Shown here: one piece after another, positions 28,573 through 38,914 of the stretch | How positions within the stretch are numbered: position 1 is the first letter of the stretch | Layout: every line of letters starts with the position of its first letter | Assembly (NCBI GenBank): GCA_016717005.1 | Contig: JADJUF010000001.1 | Location: 372,001 to 436,000 of the forward strand | Source: Myxococcales bacterium | GTDB lineage: Bacteria > Myxococcota_A > Polyangia > Haliangiales > Haliangiaceae | DNA length: 64,000 nt | Direction of reading: 5' to 3' | Notes under the pieces: model-generated | Database searches by the model: none | What the model saw: the letters and a program-made list of their open reading frames with translations, nothing else | Told to the model about the DNA's origin: nothing | Made by a program: the position numbers and the translations under genes

Positions 28573-30219
28573 TCAAATGGTGGCCTTGAACTTGAGCTGG
28601 GTCCGGCCGAACGTGACCACGTCGCCGTCGTAGAGCTCGTGCTTGGCCACGCGCGCGTTGTTGACGAAGGTGCCGTTGGTGGAGCTGTTGTCCTGGAGCG
28701 TGAAGCCGTCGGGCGTCGTCACCACCAGCGCGTGGTTGGTGCTCATGTAGCCGTCGTCGATGACAATGTCCGACTCCTTGCCGGTGCCGACCTTGGTGAC
28801 GCCCGCCGACAGCTTGTGGGTCTTGAACTTCTGGGGCCCGTTGAGGAACACCATCCAGCCGACGATCGGGAACACGTCGTCGCCGGCGACGTTGATGAAC
28901 TGGGTCTTCATCGGCTTGCCGGGCGGGGGCGCGCCCGGGCCACCCGGGCCAGCGGGGCCTGGACCGCCCGGACCGCCCGGACCACCGGGCCCCGGGGGGC
29001 CCCCAGGCCCACCGACCATGCCGGGGACCGGCGCGCCGACGCCCGGGCCCGGCGCCGCCTTGGGCTTGCGCACGACCTTCGCGATCACGAGGCCGACGGC
29101 GATGAGCCCGACCGGGATCACGAGGAAGATCCACCACGCCGTGCCGCCGCCGGGTGGGCTCCACTTCGGCGACAGCTCGACGTCGACCTTGGCGAACTCG
29201 TTGCCGTCGACGCGCAGGATCACCGTGTGGCTCTTGCCGTCCCAGGTCAGCCCGGCCTTGCTGACCTTGTCGTAGCCCGGGAACTGCAAGTAGAAGCGGT
29301 CCGCGAGCTCGCCGGCGACCCCCTCGGCCGCCATCCCGAACCCGGTCCGCGACGAGAGCTCGTTGGCGTGGTTGGCGCTGAAGAACTTGGCGTCCTCGAC
29401 GGCCTGCTTGCGGGTCTGGCGCCAGGTCCGCTCGAGCAGCGCCCCGGCGTCGTCGTCGGGGACCATCTGCTTGGTCACTGGATCGAGCTTGAGCGGGCTC
29501 GCCGGCTGCCCGAACTCGGCCCCGCGCTGCTGGTAGATGATCGCCGCGGTCAGGATCTTGCGCTCGGTCAGCTGCCGGCCCAGATCGCGGATCGGCGCGG
29601 ACGCCGAGGTCGAGCCCTCGCCGTCGATGAAGTCGCCGATCACCACCAGGGCCTTGCGCGCGCCCCCGACCTTGTCGAGCTCGGCGACGCCGAGCTTGAG
29701 GCCCGCGAGCAGGTTCCGCGCCGCCAGCGGCCCCTTCGGCCCCGCCGTCAGCGTCAGGGTGGCCAGGTCGGCCAGCGGCGCCGCCGACTTCAACACCGTC
29801 GCCTCGGCGGCGTAGCTGACGACGCTGACCTGCGAGCCCGGCGGCCCGGCGGCGGCCAGGCTGGCGAACGCCTGCTGCACGCCGTCGAGGATCTCGGTCT
29901 TCCCGCTGTTGTCGAGGTAGTTGCCGTCGGTGAGGACGACCACCACGAGGCCGACCGGCTCGGGGCCCTCGAGGAACGGGATGAGCTTCGACGCCTTGAC
30001 GACCCGCCGGCCCTGCTGGCGGATCGTGTACGAGTTCAGCGCCTGCGGGCTGGCGCCGAAGACCGTGAGCTGCAGGGTCGGCGCCGCGTCCTTGACCGCG
30101 GGGTCGGGCTCGAGCACCGTGGCCTCGAGGCGGATGTCGGCGCGCGCGACCGCGACCGCCGCGACGAGCGCGACGATCACCGTGAGCGGGTGGCGGAACA
30201 GGGACCGTGGCAGGTGCAT
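28573..30219 (-). CDS. Secreted VWA-like domain, transmembrane helix and cytoplasmic FHA domain (copy 1)
   Basis: The 548-aa protein starts at ATG 30219 with a signal peptide (about 1-27, HPLTVIVALVAAVAVARA). A von Willebrand A-like domain (about 85-340) follows, but the metal site that should read DxSxS is VLTDGNYLDNS, so a classical MIDAS is absent. A transmembrane helix (about 361-383) and a Gly/Pro-rich linker lead to PMKTQFI (near 433) and a C-terminal FHA domain (about 455-545; SDIVIDDGYMSTNHALV, SSTNGTFVNN). The topology puts the VWA outside the membrane and the FHA inside, as expected for a signal transducer. It is paralogous to the gene at 30777. Confidence 0.88.
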   Translation of the reverse strand: MHLPRSLFRHPLTVIVALVAAVAVARADIRLEATVLEPDPAVKDAAPTLQLTVFGASPQALNSYTIRQQGRRVVKASKLIPFLEGPEPVGLVVVVLTDGNYLDNSGKTEILDGVQQAFASLAAAGPPGSQVSVVSYAAEATVLKSAAPLADLATLTLTAGPKGPLAARNLLAGLKLGVAELDKVGGARKALVVIGDFIDGEGSTSASAPIRDLGRQLTERKILTAAIIYQQRGAEFGQPASPLKLDPVTKQMVPDDDAGALLERTWRQTRKQAVEDAKFFSANHANELSSRTGFGMAAEGVAGELADRFYLQFPGYDKVSKAGLTWDGKSHTVILRVDGNEFAKVDVELSPKWSPPGGGTAWWIFLVIPVGLIAVGLVIAKVVRKPKAAPGPGVGAPVPGMVGGPGGPPGPGGPGGPGGPGPAGPGGPGAPPPGKPMKTQFINVAGDDVFPIVGWMVFLNGPQKFKTHKLSAGVTKVGTGKESDIVIDDGYMSTNHALVVTTPDGFTLQDNSSTNGTFVNNARVAKHELYDGDVVTFGRTQLKFKATI

Positions 30220-30292
30220 GCGACTCTCGTCTCGGGTGGAGCGCCGTCGGGACGGTGGGCTGGCTCGGCGACCGCCCGGCGCGACGGTGGGG

Positions 30293-30757
30293 CTACTGGG
30301 GACGGAACACCGCCTCGCTGTTGCCGACGCGGATCACGTCGCCGGGGGCGAGGTTCTTCTTCGGGAGGCGGTGGCCATTGACGTAGATGCCGTTGGTGGA
30401 GCCGAGGTCGGCCAGCTCGTAGGTGCCGTCGAGGCGACGGATGCCGGCGTGCTTGCGCGAGACCGCGGGGTCGGCCAGGACGATCGAGTTGCCGACCACG
30501 GAGCCGACCGTGGTCACGGCGTCGCGCAGCTCGATGACCTGACCGGTCAGCGGGCCGAGCACGAACTCGAGGCGCGCGACCGGTGCCCAGCCGCAGAACA
30601 TGCAGCGGGGCCACTCGGGCCGCATCGCCCGCTGGCAGCCCGGGCACAGCCCGCCGCCGGCGGCCCCGCCGCCGCGCCCGCGCGCGAGCGCGAACACGAG
30701 CAGCCCCACGCCCAGGATCGAGCCGAAGATGACGACGAGGAGGATCGGAGTGGACAC
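30293..30757 (-). CDS. Small membrane FHA protein with zinc ribbon
   Basis: The 154-aa protein starts at GTG 30757. An N-terminal transmembrane helix (about 5-25, ILLVVIFGSILGVGLLVFAL) is followed by a four-Cys zinc ribbon (CPGCQRAM and CMFCGW, about 38-57) and an FHA domain (about 65-150: VVGNSIVLADPAVSRKHAGI, LGSTNGIYVNGHRL). All main phospho-Thr-binding residues are there. With no extracytoplasmic domain it may be a membrane recruiter for phosphorylated partners. It sits between the two VWA-FHA genes and 20 bp after the second. Confidence 0.88.
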   Translation of the reverse strand: MSTPILLVVIFGSILGVGLLVFALARGRGGGAAGGGLCPGCQRAMRPEWPRCMFCGWAPVARLEFVLGPLTGQVIELRDAVTTVGSVVGNSIVLADPAVSRKHAGIRRLDGTYELADLGSTNGIYVNGHRLPKKNLAPGDVIRVGNSEAVFRPQ

Positions 30758-30776
30758 GATGGGCCAGTGCGCGCCC

Positions 30777-32435
30777 TCACGTGCCGAGGATCGTCTTGAA
30801 CTTGCAGACGGTCTTGCCGAACATGATCATGTCGTTGTCGACCAGCTCGTGGCGCTGGATGCGGCGCTCGTTCGCGAACGTGCCGTTGGTCGAGTTGTTG
30901 TCGACCAGCGTGAACCCGGTCGGCGACATCACGATCTTCGCGTGATCGGTGCTCATGAACCCGTCGTTGAGCACGACGTGCGAGTTCGACGTGGTGCCGA
31001 TGCGGGTCTCGCCGTACTGCAGCTTGAAGGTCTGGAACTGCTTCTCGCCCGTGGTCGGGACGATCCAGCCGACCACCGGCAGGCCGTCGCCGGTCGAGAT
31101 GTTGACCATCATCGTCTTGGCCGGGTTGGACGGCGCGGACATCGGCGGCGGCGGCGCGACCGGCGCCGCGACCATCACCGGCGCTGGCGCGGGCTGCTTC
31201 TTGCCGCCGAGCGACGCGATGATGATGCCGAGCAGGAGCACGCCGCCGGGGATGACGATCCACAGCCACCACAGGCTCCCGCCCTTCGACTGGCCCCACT
31301 TGGGCGCCAGCACCAGCGTCGTCGGGATGTCCTCACCCTGGCTGTTGGTGTTCATGATGTCGTCGCCGTCGCCCAGCTTGAGCGTCAGCGTGTGCTCGTT
31401 GCCGTCCCAGTTGAAGCCGGCCTTGCGCTTGGTCTTGGGGTCGACGATCGAGCCCGGGAACACCAGCAGGTAGCGGCTGTTGAGCTGCTGCACGGCCGAG
31501 GTGATCGCGATCTTGAGGGCGTCCTGATCCTTGGCCTTGGCGGCGATGCCGCCGTTGGACGCGAGGATCTCCAGCTTGGTCTTGGAGCGCTTGACGGTCT
31601 CGGCGTCGTCGGGGATGAAGTCGGTCGACGACTCCAGGTAGAACGTGAAGACCTCGACCTTGTCGGCGTCGAGCTTCTTCTTGATGGCCTGGATCTCGGT
31701 GGCCTCGCCGGCGTCGAAGCCGTCGGAGAACACGAACAGCGCCTTGCGGTTGGTGCCGATCTTGTTCAGCGCCAGCTGCGCGGCGTTGAGCCCGTCGACC
31801 AGCTCGCGCGAGGTCTTGCCCTCCTGGGCCCGCTGATCGCCGAGCTTCTCGGCGGTGAGGTCCTTGAGGTCGCCCTGGAACTTCTGCTCGGTGCCAGCGC
31901 TATAGACCAGCAGCGCGCCCTTCGAGCCCGGCGGGCCGGCCCGCGAGATCGTGACCGGGATGTCGTCGCCCGAGCCGCCGGGCGCCTCGAGCGCCCCGCG
32001 GATGACCGTGTACACACCCGCGGCGGGCTTGACGATGCGGCAGGCCTGACCGCTGGTGAGCAGCGCCGGGTCCTTGCAGTCCTGCGCCTGCTTGTAGGTG
32101 TCGTTGCCGAAGTAGTACTCGTGGCCCTCGACCAGAATGACGAGGCCGAGGGTCTCGTTGGACTTGTGGTACGGGATGGCCTTCGTCGGCTTGACGCCCG
32201 GCGGCGGCTTCTTCATGTCGTCCCGGGCGTGGGCGAGCATGTATGTGCTCCACACGTCCTGAGCCGGCAGGGTGTCGCCGTACATCTTCACGCGGATCGA
32301 CGGCGGCGGGTTCTTCACCTTCTCGGTGGGCTCGCCGTCGATCACCTCGGGCACCCACTTGGAGATGTCGGCGATAGCGGTCCCGGCCAGCGCGACCAGG
32401 ATGAGCGACGTCAGCGCAAGCCGATGGTTCGTCAT
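30777..32435 (-). CDS. Secreted VWA-like domain, transmembrane helix and cytoplasmic FHA domain (copy 2)
   Basis: The 552-aa paralog of the protein at 28573 starts at ATG 32435, overlapping the upstream FHA gene by four bases (ATGA). It has a signal peptide (LALTSLILVALAGTAIA), a VWA-like domain (about 85-350) whose metal motif is again degenerate (LVEGHEYYFGND), but with the later KALFVFSDGFDAGE strand, and a transmembrane helix (about 388-410, LWWLWIVIPGGVLLLGI). An AKTMMV motif lies near 437, and the C-terminal FHA domain (about 458-550) has SNSHVVLNDGFMSTDHAKIV and NNSTNGTFANE. The predicted role is transmembrane sensing. Confidence 0.88.
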   Translation of the reverse strand: MTNHRLALTSLILVALAGTAIADISKWVPEVIDGEPTEKVKNPPPSIRVKMYGDTLPAQDVWSTYMLAHARDDMKKPPPGVKPTKAIPYHKSNETLGLVILVEGHEYYFGNDTYKQAQDCKDPALLTSGQACRIVKPAAGVYTVIRGALEAPGGSGDDIPVTISRAGPPGSKGALLVYSAGTEQKFQGDLKDLTAEKLGDQRAQEGKTSRELVDGLNAAQLALNKIGTNRKALFVFSDGFDAGEATEIQAIKKKLDADKVEVFTFYLESSTDFIPDDAETVKRSKTKLEILASNGGIAAKAKDQDALKIAITSAVQQLNSRYLLVFPGSIVDPKTKRKAGFNWDGNEHTLTLKLGDGDDIMNTNSQGEDIPTTLVLAPKWGQSKGGSLWWLWIVIPGGVLLLGIIIASLGGKKQPAPAPVMVAAPVAPPPPMSAPSNPAKTMMVNISTGDGLPVVGWIVPTTGEKQFQTFKLQYGETRIGTTSNSHVVLNDGFMSTDHAKIVMSPTGFTLVDNNSTNGTFANERRIQRHELVDNDMIMFGKTVCKFKTILGT

Positions 32436-33214
32436 AGGCTCTTGAACTTCACCTGGAACTGGCCGAACTTGATGAAGTCGTTGTCGACCAGCTCCGCCTT
32501 GTCGACCCGCTTATCGTTGACGTAGGTGCCGTTGGTAGACCCCATGTCCTTGAGGATCCACACGCCGGCCTCGATCTTGATCTCGGCGTGCTTCGAGGGC
32601 ATGAAGCTGTCCTGGAGCACCAGCGCGCACGCCGACGGGTCCGTGCGGACGAGCGTCTGCGAGCCGAGCGTGAACAGCTCACCGCGCTGAGGCCCCTGCA
32701 GCGGCACCAGCCAGCCGATCATCTGCAGCCCCGAGAACGGGTTGGCCGAGGAGCCCTGGTTGAGCGCGATGGCCTGGGTCTTCATCGCCGGCTTGGGCGC
32801 GTTGGCCGCGGCCGCCGCTTGGGCGCAGCTGGGGCAGCTGTCCCAGGTCTTGTCGAGCTGCTGCTCGCACTGGCTGCAGAACTTCTTCTTCCAGAGCCAG
32901 AAGCCAGCGGTACGGATCGGGGGGTTGGGATTCATCGGCGGCGCCGCACCGGGCGCGCCGGGTGCGCCCGGCATTCCTTGTTGCATGTACCCTTGTGCTC
33001 CTTGCACTTGCTGTTGCGCGCCGGCCGCGGCCGCCTGCCCCTGCCCCGCGAGCTTCGCGGCGTTCGCGCCGTAGCCCTTCACCTGGCTATTGAGGTTCTT
33101 GGCCCGGGACATGTCCGACTGGACCGAGCCCTTGATGCTCTTGACCCCGACCCACTTGTTCCGCATCGCGCGGAACGGGGCCAGGATCGGACCGAAGACT
33201 TTCTCGAAGAACAT
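32432..33214 (-). CDS. FHA protein with zinc ribbon
   Basis: The 260-aa protein starts at ATG 33214. The first 60 residues are basic/amphipathic (FFEKVFGPILAPFRAMRNKW), then a Gln/Gly/Ala stretch. A zinc ribbon lies at about 112-132 (FCSQCEQQ and CPSCAQ). A conserved AMKTQAI motif is near 142, followed by an FHA domain (about 165-258: VRTDPSACALVLQDSFMPSK, MGSTNGTYVNDKRV). There is no transmembrane helix, though the N-terminal helix might bind membranes. It is the first gene of the FHA group, with its own candidate promoter. Confidence 0.88.
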   Translation of the reverse strand: MFFEKVFGPILAPFRAMRNKWVGVKSIKGSVQSDMSRAKNLNSQVKGYGANAAKLAGQGQAAAAGAQQQVQGAQGYMQQGMPGAPGAPGAAPPMNPNPPIRTAGFWLWKKKFCSQCEQQLDKTWDSCPSCAQAAAAANAPKPAMKTQAIALNQGSSANPFSGLQMIGWLVPLQGPQRGELFTLGSQTLVRTDPSACALVLQDSFMPSKHAEIKIEAGVWILKDMGSTNGTYVNDKRVDKAELVDNDFIKFGQFQVKFKSL

Positions 33215-33262
33215 GGGGCGTGCGACTCCGCGCCGGGATAGGCCCCGGAATTCCCGTTGCAG

Positions 33263-33293
33263 ATTCTAGCACCGGCGCTGGCGCTGGAAACAA
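33263..33293 (-). promoter_or_regulatory. Candidate promoter for the FHA/VWA/Ycf46 gene group
   Basis: On the minus strand TAGAAT (33268-33263) matches the -10 consensus at five of six positions. TTGTTT (33293-33288) lies 19 bp upstream as a possible -35. The distance to the ATG at 33214 is about 49 bp. It follows a terminator-like hairpin, so it may start a separate transcript. Confidence 0.35.
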
Positions 33294-33315
33294 GAACCGC
33301 GGGGCCGATCCCGCG
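33286..33315 (-). terminator. Rho-independent-like terminator after the fibre-like gene
   Basis: A 6-bp stem of CGCGGG (33298-33303) and CCCGCG (33310-33315) is followed on the minus strand by the T-rich run GTTCTTGTTTCC. It lies 55 bp beyond the stop of the 33371 gene and probably separates the structural genes from the FHA group. Confidence 0.45.
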
Positions 33316-33370
33316 ATAACGACACCAGCGAGACGCCAGCGCGGGCCGAGCGGCCCTCAGGGACGACGGG

Positions 33371-34909
33371 TCACTTCGGCTGGTAGACCCAGATGTGGAA
33401 CATGTTCACGTCGCGGCCGGCGGTGAGCGCGACCTGCTTGATGGTCAAGGTCGAGTCGGTGACGTGCTCGGCGCCGATCATCGCGGGCCAGTTGCGCCAG
33501 CGGTGGACGCGGTCGGTGCCGGTGCAGGCGACGACGCCGATGGCCTTGTTGTTGACCTGCATCTCGAGCTCGTAGTCGCCGTAGACGTAGTCCATGCGGC
33601 GCAGCACCACGACCGGGCGCCCGGCGGTGACGTTGATCTTGAACTCGGCGAAGCCGCCGACGTGGGCGCGGCCGACGCCCTCGATCACGGTCCCGTCGGG
33701 GTACTTGAGCTTCTGGCGCGACCGGTAGGAGTCCTTGGCCTCCTTGATGTTGAAGGCGTGCTTCCCCTCGGAGTCGTTGTCGAGGATCTTGATCTCGTCG
33801 ACCAGCACCCAGGTCAGGCCCTCGAGGTCCATCGACTCCTTCGGGTACGGCATGACCTTCACGCCCTCCCAGTCCTTGAGGTCGGCGACCTTGGGCTTGT
33901 CCTCCTTGGGCTCCTCCTTGACCTCGACCAGGAGCTTCTCGCCGGCGATCGCCTGGTTGGCGATCTCGTTGAGCTTGCCCTGGTAGGCCAGCATGTTCTG
34001 GAAGGCGTCCATGTTGAACTTCCCCTCGGCGATCAGGCCGCGGAGGATCTCGACGTGGCGGCGGTACTCGGAGAACTCCTTCTTCTGCGCGATCGCCGGG
34101 TGGTGGGCGTCGATGTCGAGCGCCATCTCCCCCTCGCTCTCGATCAGCAGGTAGAAGATGTCGAAGATGTTGCGCAGGTCGACCATGTTCGACGCGTCGA
34201 GCATGAGCGCCGTGTTGCAGCACTGGATGACGTTGTTGGCCGAGTGGATGCCGCGGCGGCTGTACTCGAGGCCGCCCTTGCGGATCTGCCACAGCAGGTT
34301 CTGGAGGCGCAGCCGCTGGGCCGGCGGCATGAACGAGCCGGCCCGGCCGGCCTTCGGCACGAACCGCATGTCGATCTCGTTGGCGCGGGGATCGGCCGGA
34401 TCGCGCGCGTCGCGGATGCGGTTGGCGCCCTTCTCCAGGTAGATGCGGCCCAGCTCGACCTCGCGGGTGATGTCGGGCTCGGTCTGGCTGACCTCGATCT
34501 TGCACGTCTCGAGGACGCGCCGGTGGCCCTTGTACTCGAGGTTCTCCTTGTAGGCGATGAAGTCGCTCATCTCCTCGTAGAAGCGCAGGACGATGTAGAC
34601 CGTCTGCGGCAGCCGGAACTCCTCCGGGTTGATGTTCTTGATCGTCGCGTCGAACAGCATCAGATCGTGGCCGACGCCGTCGATGCCGTAGCCCGGCTGG
34701 ACCTCGACCGACAGATCGCCCCGCGCGCGCGCGGCGACGCGCAGATCGCCGCCGTAGCCCATCGCCACGCCCGGCGAGTGGAACAGGCGGTTGTGCAGCA
34801 TCCGCTTGTCGATGTGGTACTTCTCCGCGTCGTTCCAGTCCCTCTCGGTGGTGAGGAACCCCTTGAAGAAGTTGATGCGCTTGTAGCCGGTTTCTTTCTG
34901 ATCGCTCAT
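33371..34909 (-). CDS. Fibre/baseplate-associated eCIS protein
   Basis: The 512-aa protein starts at ATG 34909. The N-terminus (YKRINFFKGFLTTERDWND, HIDKRMLHNRLFHSPGVAMG) and the following GYGIDGVGHDLMLF resemble N-terminal attachment parts of tail proteins that sit after gpI in phage-like systems. The middle (about 190-330) is helical, and the last 130 residues are beta-rich, ending in VNMFHIWVYQ, like a receptor-binding or carbohydrate-binding tip. I do not know a precise family. It is the last structural gene before a terminator, the position where tail fibres are usually coded, so a fibre or fibre-attachment role is likely but inferred. Confidence 0.7.
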   Translation of the reverse strand: MSDQKETGYKRINFFKGFLTTERDWNDAEKYHIDKRMLHNRLFHSPGVAMGYGGDLRVAARARGDLSVEVQPGYGIDGVGHDLMLFDATIKNINPEEFRLPQTVYIVLRFYEEMSDFIAYKENLEYKGHRRVLETCKIEVSQTEPDITREVELGRIYLEKGANRIRDARDPADPRANEIDMRFVPKAGRAGSFMPPAQRLRLQNLLWQIRKGGLEYSRRGIHSANNVIQCCNTALMLDASNMVDLRNIFDIFYLLIESEGEMALDIDAHHPAIAQKKEFSEYRRHVEILRGLIAEGKFNMDAFQNMLAYQGKLNEIANQAIAGEKLLVEVKEEPKEDKPKVADLKDWEGVKVMPYPKESMDLEGLTWVLVDEIKILDNDSEGKHAFNIKEAKDSYRSRQKLKYPDGTVIEGVGRAHVGGFAEFKINVTAGRPVVVLRRMDYVYGDYELEMQVNNKAIGVVACTGTDRVHRWRNWPAMIGAEHVTDSTLTIKQVALTAGRDVNMFHIWVYQPK

Positions 34910-34948
34910 GGACGGTCTCCAGCTGGGCGTAGGCGGCGGTGGCGAGAA

Positions 34949-35833
<885 letters not shown>

Positions 35834-35835
35834 GG

Positions 35836-38800
35836 CTAACGGATGTCGTCGCGGACCTTCTCCGCGATGTGGACGTTGATCAGGAACGGGAGCTCATCGT
35901 CGTCGATCCGCATGTGCTCGACGGTCACGTCCTTCAGCTCGTCGCGCATGTCGATCGAGTCGACGCCATCGACGCCGGGGATCTCCTCGATGTGGTGCAC
36001 CAGATCGCTCTTGAGGATCGGCCGCCCGAACTCCCAGCCGGTGCCCTGCTTCCCGCCCATCAGCGGGTGCAGGAACTTCCGGACCTTGATCTCGATCTCG
36101 CGCCGCAGGCGATCGGAGGTCCCGACCGTGCGCCGCAGGAGCGTGATCTTCAGCGACAGGTCCTTGTAGTTGGGCTTGATCACGTTGACGACGGTGCCGA
36201 CCAGGCGCCGCTCGTCGAGGTAGCGCTTGATGTAGCGCATGATCTCGTGCGAGGGCAGCAGCCGGCTGGTCATGTCGCCGCCGCGGGTCTCGGCCTTCGG
36301 GATCAGCACCAGCGTGATCTCGCCGCGGTTCGAGCGATCGGGCACGCACTTGGCGCGGGCCAGCGACGTCGACGCGCGCAGCGCCAGCATCTCGAAGTCC
36401 TCGGCGGTCACCGCGCGGTCGCGGCTCTTGATCGTGTACGGGGCCCGGGTCTTGGCCTCCTCGACGGTCTCGCGGTCGGCGCCGCCGGACGCGGGCATCG
36501 GGTTGGTGACGGTGTCGATGTACGACAGCGCGCGCACCAGCGAGGTCACGGTGCCAGCGTTGACGTTGCCGGCCGCGCCGCCGCCGATCAGGTACGAGCG
36601 GACGACGACGCCGTTGCGGCCCTCGGGCGGGGCCTGGCCGCGGCGGCCGTCGCCGAACCCGATCGTGCCGGTCAGGTAGTCGAGCGTGTAGTGGCGGCTG
36701 GTCGGGCGCGACTCGAAGAAGCTGTCGACGCGCTTCCACCGCACCCAGACCTCGTTCGAGTCGGGGTTGTCAGGCTCGACCTTGCGGGTCGGGTTCGGGC
36801 CGAGGTCGGCGAGGTCCTCCTCCTTCGGGACCTGGCGCTCGCGGACCTCGACGACCTCGCCCTCGAGCACCGGGCCGTGGAGCAGCTTGAACTGCTGCAG
36901 CGGGCTGCCGTCGCCGTTGCCCAGGATCTCGTCCTTGACGGTCTGGTGGTGGTAGGCCTCGACCACGTTCGAGAGGATGCGGCGGATGCGGGGGAACTTG
37001 ACGTACCCGCCCATCTCGAGGCGCGCCCGGATCCAGTACCGCTCCTCGGTGAACTTGAGCATCTTGTTCAAGTTGTCGGGGGCGATGAACTGCACGAAGC
37101 CCGAGCCGGTGAAGCTCGAGGTGTCGTCGGTGACCGGCAGCGGCTCCCAGTTCTTGGCGCCGAAGTACTCCCAGACCACCCGCTGCTCCGACTCCCACTG
37201 CAGCTTCTTCATCGTCTCGTACTGCGTGAGCTCGGGCGTGACGACGTCGGCCTCGTCCGAGGGCAGCGAGCCGAGGCCGAGCTCCTCGTCCATCTGGAAG
37301 TACAGCCCGACCAGCTCGTTGGGCAGCTTGTCGGCGAAGCCGAGGTACAGCGCCGGCGACTCGTCGCTCTTGGGCGTGAACGGCTGGAAGATCGTGTACT
37401 CGGTGCGGGCGACCTCGGTGACGTCGGCGAACGCGAAGTCGTTGTAGGTCATCGCGAACTTCACGTCGCGATAGTCCTCGCGGTACTTGAGCGTCATCCC
37501 GCGCAGGGCCGGCGGCCGCAGCGGGCGCTCGTCCTTGGTGATCCACTTGTCGCCCTCGAGCGCGTACTCGGGCGCCTGCCCGAAGTCGCCCTTCTCGATG
37601 CGACACCGGATCCAGCGCTTGAGCTCGCCGTTCACCTCGGCGAAGTCCATGTCCTTCGGGCGCCGGAAGCTGACGGTGCCCGACTGCGACAACGCGCGGG
37701 TGTCGTCGTGGTAGCCGTACTCGTCGCCGGCGCCGGGCAGGATGCCGCGCGGGCTCGAGCGGCCCAGGAAGCGCCAGCGCTTGCCGTCCCAGAACTCCCA
37801 GGCCAGGACCAGCTGATCGCTGGGGTTGGGCCGCGGGAAGGCGCCTTGATCGGCGAGCTGCAGATCGACCGAGATGTACGCGTCGGGGGTCTGGACCAGC
37901 TCGTCGCAGCCCAGGTACAGGACGCAGTCGGGCTTGGGCTCCTTGCCGAACGGGAAGGTGTTCTTGCCGAGATCGAGCGGGATGAACGCGCCGTTGTCGA
38001 GGTTGGCGAAGGCCTTCTCGGGCAGCACGCCCTCCCCCGACACCTCGACCCGGGTCCGGATCGTGTCGACCTCGGTCTCGCCCGGGTCCTCGGGGACCTC
38101 GGCCAGGCGGCCGCGGATCCACAGCCCCTCGACGTCGTTGACCGGGACGGGGACGAACGCCAGCGGCCCGAAGAACGCGACCTCGCCGCGATCGACCTCG
38201 ATCGGCGCCTGGGTCATCTCCTTCCAGCGCTCGCCGTTCCAGTACTGCCACTCGAGCATGCGCGCGAGGTCGCGGCCGCCGCGCTCGGGGCAGCCCAGGT
38301 ACACCCGCAACACCGCCGACTCGCCGACTCCCGCGAACCGCGGATCGGACAGGTACAGGTAGCGGTCGATCCGCTGCGCGCCGGCGAACACCTCGAACGA
38401 GCCGTCGCCGGCTTGATCGACGTAGCGGGTGTTGTCGGCGTAGGTGTCGTCGAAGTACGAGAAGCACCGGTCGAGCGCGACCGACGTGATCACGACGTCG
38501 CTGGCGGTCTCGAACGTGACGGTCGAGTCGTCGCCCGCCTGCGGGGTCGAGACCTGCGTCGCCACCGGCACGCGCTGCAGCGCCGTGCCGTCGGTGAGCT
38601 TGAACTGGAGCAGCGCCTTGGCCGCGCGCGGCGCGCGCAGCTTGATGCCGAGCAGGTTCAAGAACGCGACGTAGTTCTTCTCGGGGACCTGGTTCAGGCG
38701 ATGGATGAGCAGATCGGTCATCCACGCCGCCAGCTCGATGAGCGTGATGCCCGGATCGGCGGCGTTGTGGTTGGTCCACTCGGGCGCGTAGCGCGGGATG

Positions 38801-38865
38801 AGGCTCACCGCCTCATCGACGATGTCCTTGAACTTGCGGTCGTCGAGCTTGGGGCTTGGGATCAT
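35836..38865 (-). CDS. Baseplate J-like protein (gpJ/Afp11 type)
   Basis: The 1009-aa protein starts at ATG 38865. The N-terminus (YAPEWTNHNAADPGITLIEL) and the C-terminal third (NPMPASGGADRETVEEAKTR, RAVTAEDFEMLALR) are hallmark baseplate J motifs. The long middle (about 120-620) is beta-rich insertion typical of eCIS versions, much larger than the 300-aa phage P2 protein. Baseplate J proteins form the wedge ring that ties sheath contraction to the spike. It lies between gp25 and gpI, the conserved order. Confidence 0.93.
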   Translation of the reverse strand: MIPSPKLDDRKFKDIVDEAVSLIPRYAPEWTNHNAADPGITLIELAAWMTDLLIHRLNQVPEKNYVAFLNLLGIKLRAPRAAKALLQFKLTDGTALQRVPVATQVSTPQAGDDSTVTFETASDVVITSVALDRCFSYFDDTYADNTRYVDQAGDGSFEVFAGAQRIDRYLYLSDPRFAGVGESAVLRVYLGCPERGGRDLARMLEWQYWNGERWKEMTQAPIEVDRGEVAFFGPLAFVPVPVNDVEGLWIRGRLAEVPEDPGETEVDTIRTRVEVSGEGVLPEKAFANLDNGAFIPLDLGKNTFPFGKEPKPDCVLYLGCDELVQTPDAYISVDLQLADQGAFPRPNPSDQLVLAWEFWDGKRWRFLGRSSPRGILPGAGDEYGYHDDTRALSQSGTVSFRRPKDMDFAEVNGELKRWIRCRIEKGDFGQAPEYALEGDKWITKDERPLRPPALRGMTLKYREDYRDVKFAMTYNDFAFADVTEVARTEYTIFQPFTPKSDESPALYLGFADKLPNELVGLYFQMDEELGLGSLPSDEADVVTPELTQYETMKKLQWESEQRVVWEYFGAKNWEPLPVTDDTSSFTGSGFVQFIAPDNLNKMLKFTEERYWIRARLEMGGYVKFPRIRRILSNVVEAYHHQTVKDEILGNGDGSPLQQFKLLHGPVLEGEVVEVRERQVPKEEDLADLGPNPTRKVEPDNPDSNEVWVRWKRVDSFFESRPTSRHYTLDYLTGTIGFGDGRRGQAPPEGRNGVVVRSYLIGGGAAGNVNAGTVTSLVRALSYIDTVTNPMPASGGADRETVEEAKTRAPYTIKSRDRAVTAEDFEMLALRASTSLARAKCVPDRSNRGEITLVLIPKAETRGGDMTSRLLPSHEIMRYIKRYLDERRLVGTVVNVIKPNYKDLSLKITLLRRTVGTSDRLRREIEIKVRKFLHPLMGGKQGTGWEFGRPILKSDLVHHIEEIPGVDGVDSIDMRDELKDVTVEHMRIDDDELPFLINVHIAEKVRDDIR

Positions 38866-38914
38866 GGGACGCGCTCGCAGGGGTTCGACGGGCCGACGGC
38901 AACACCACGCGGGA

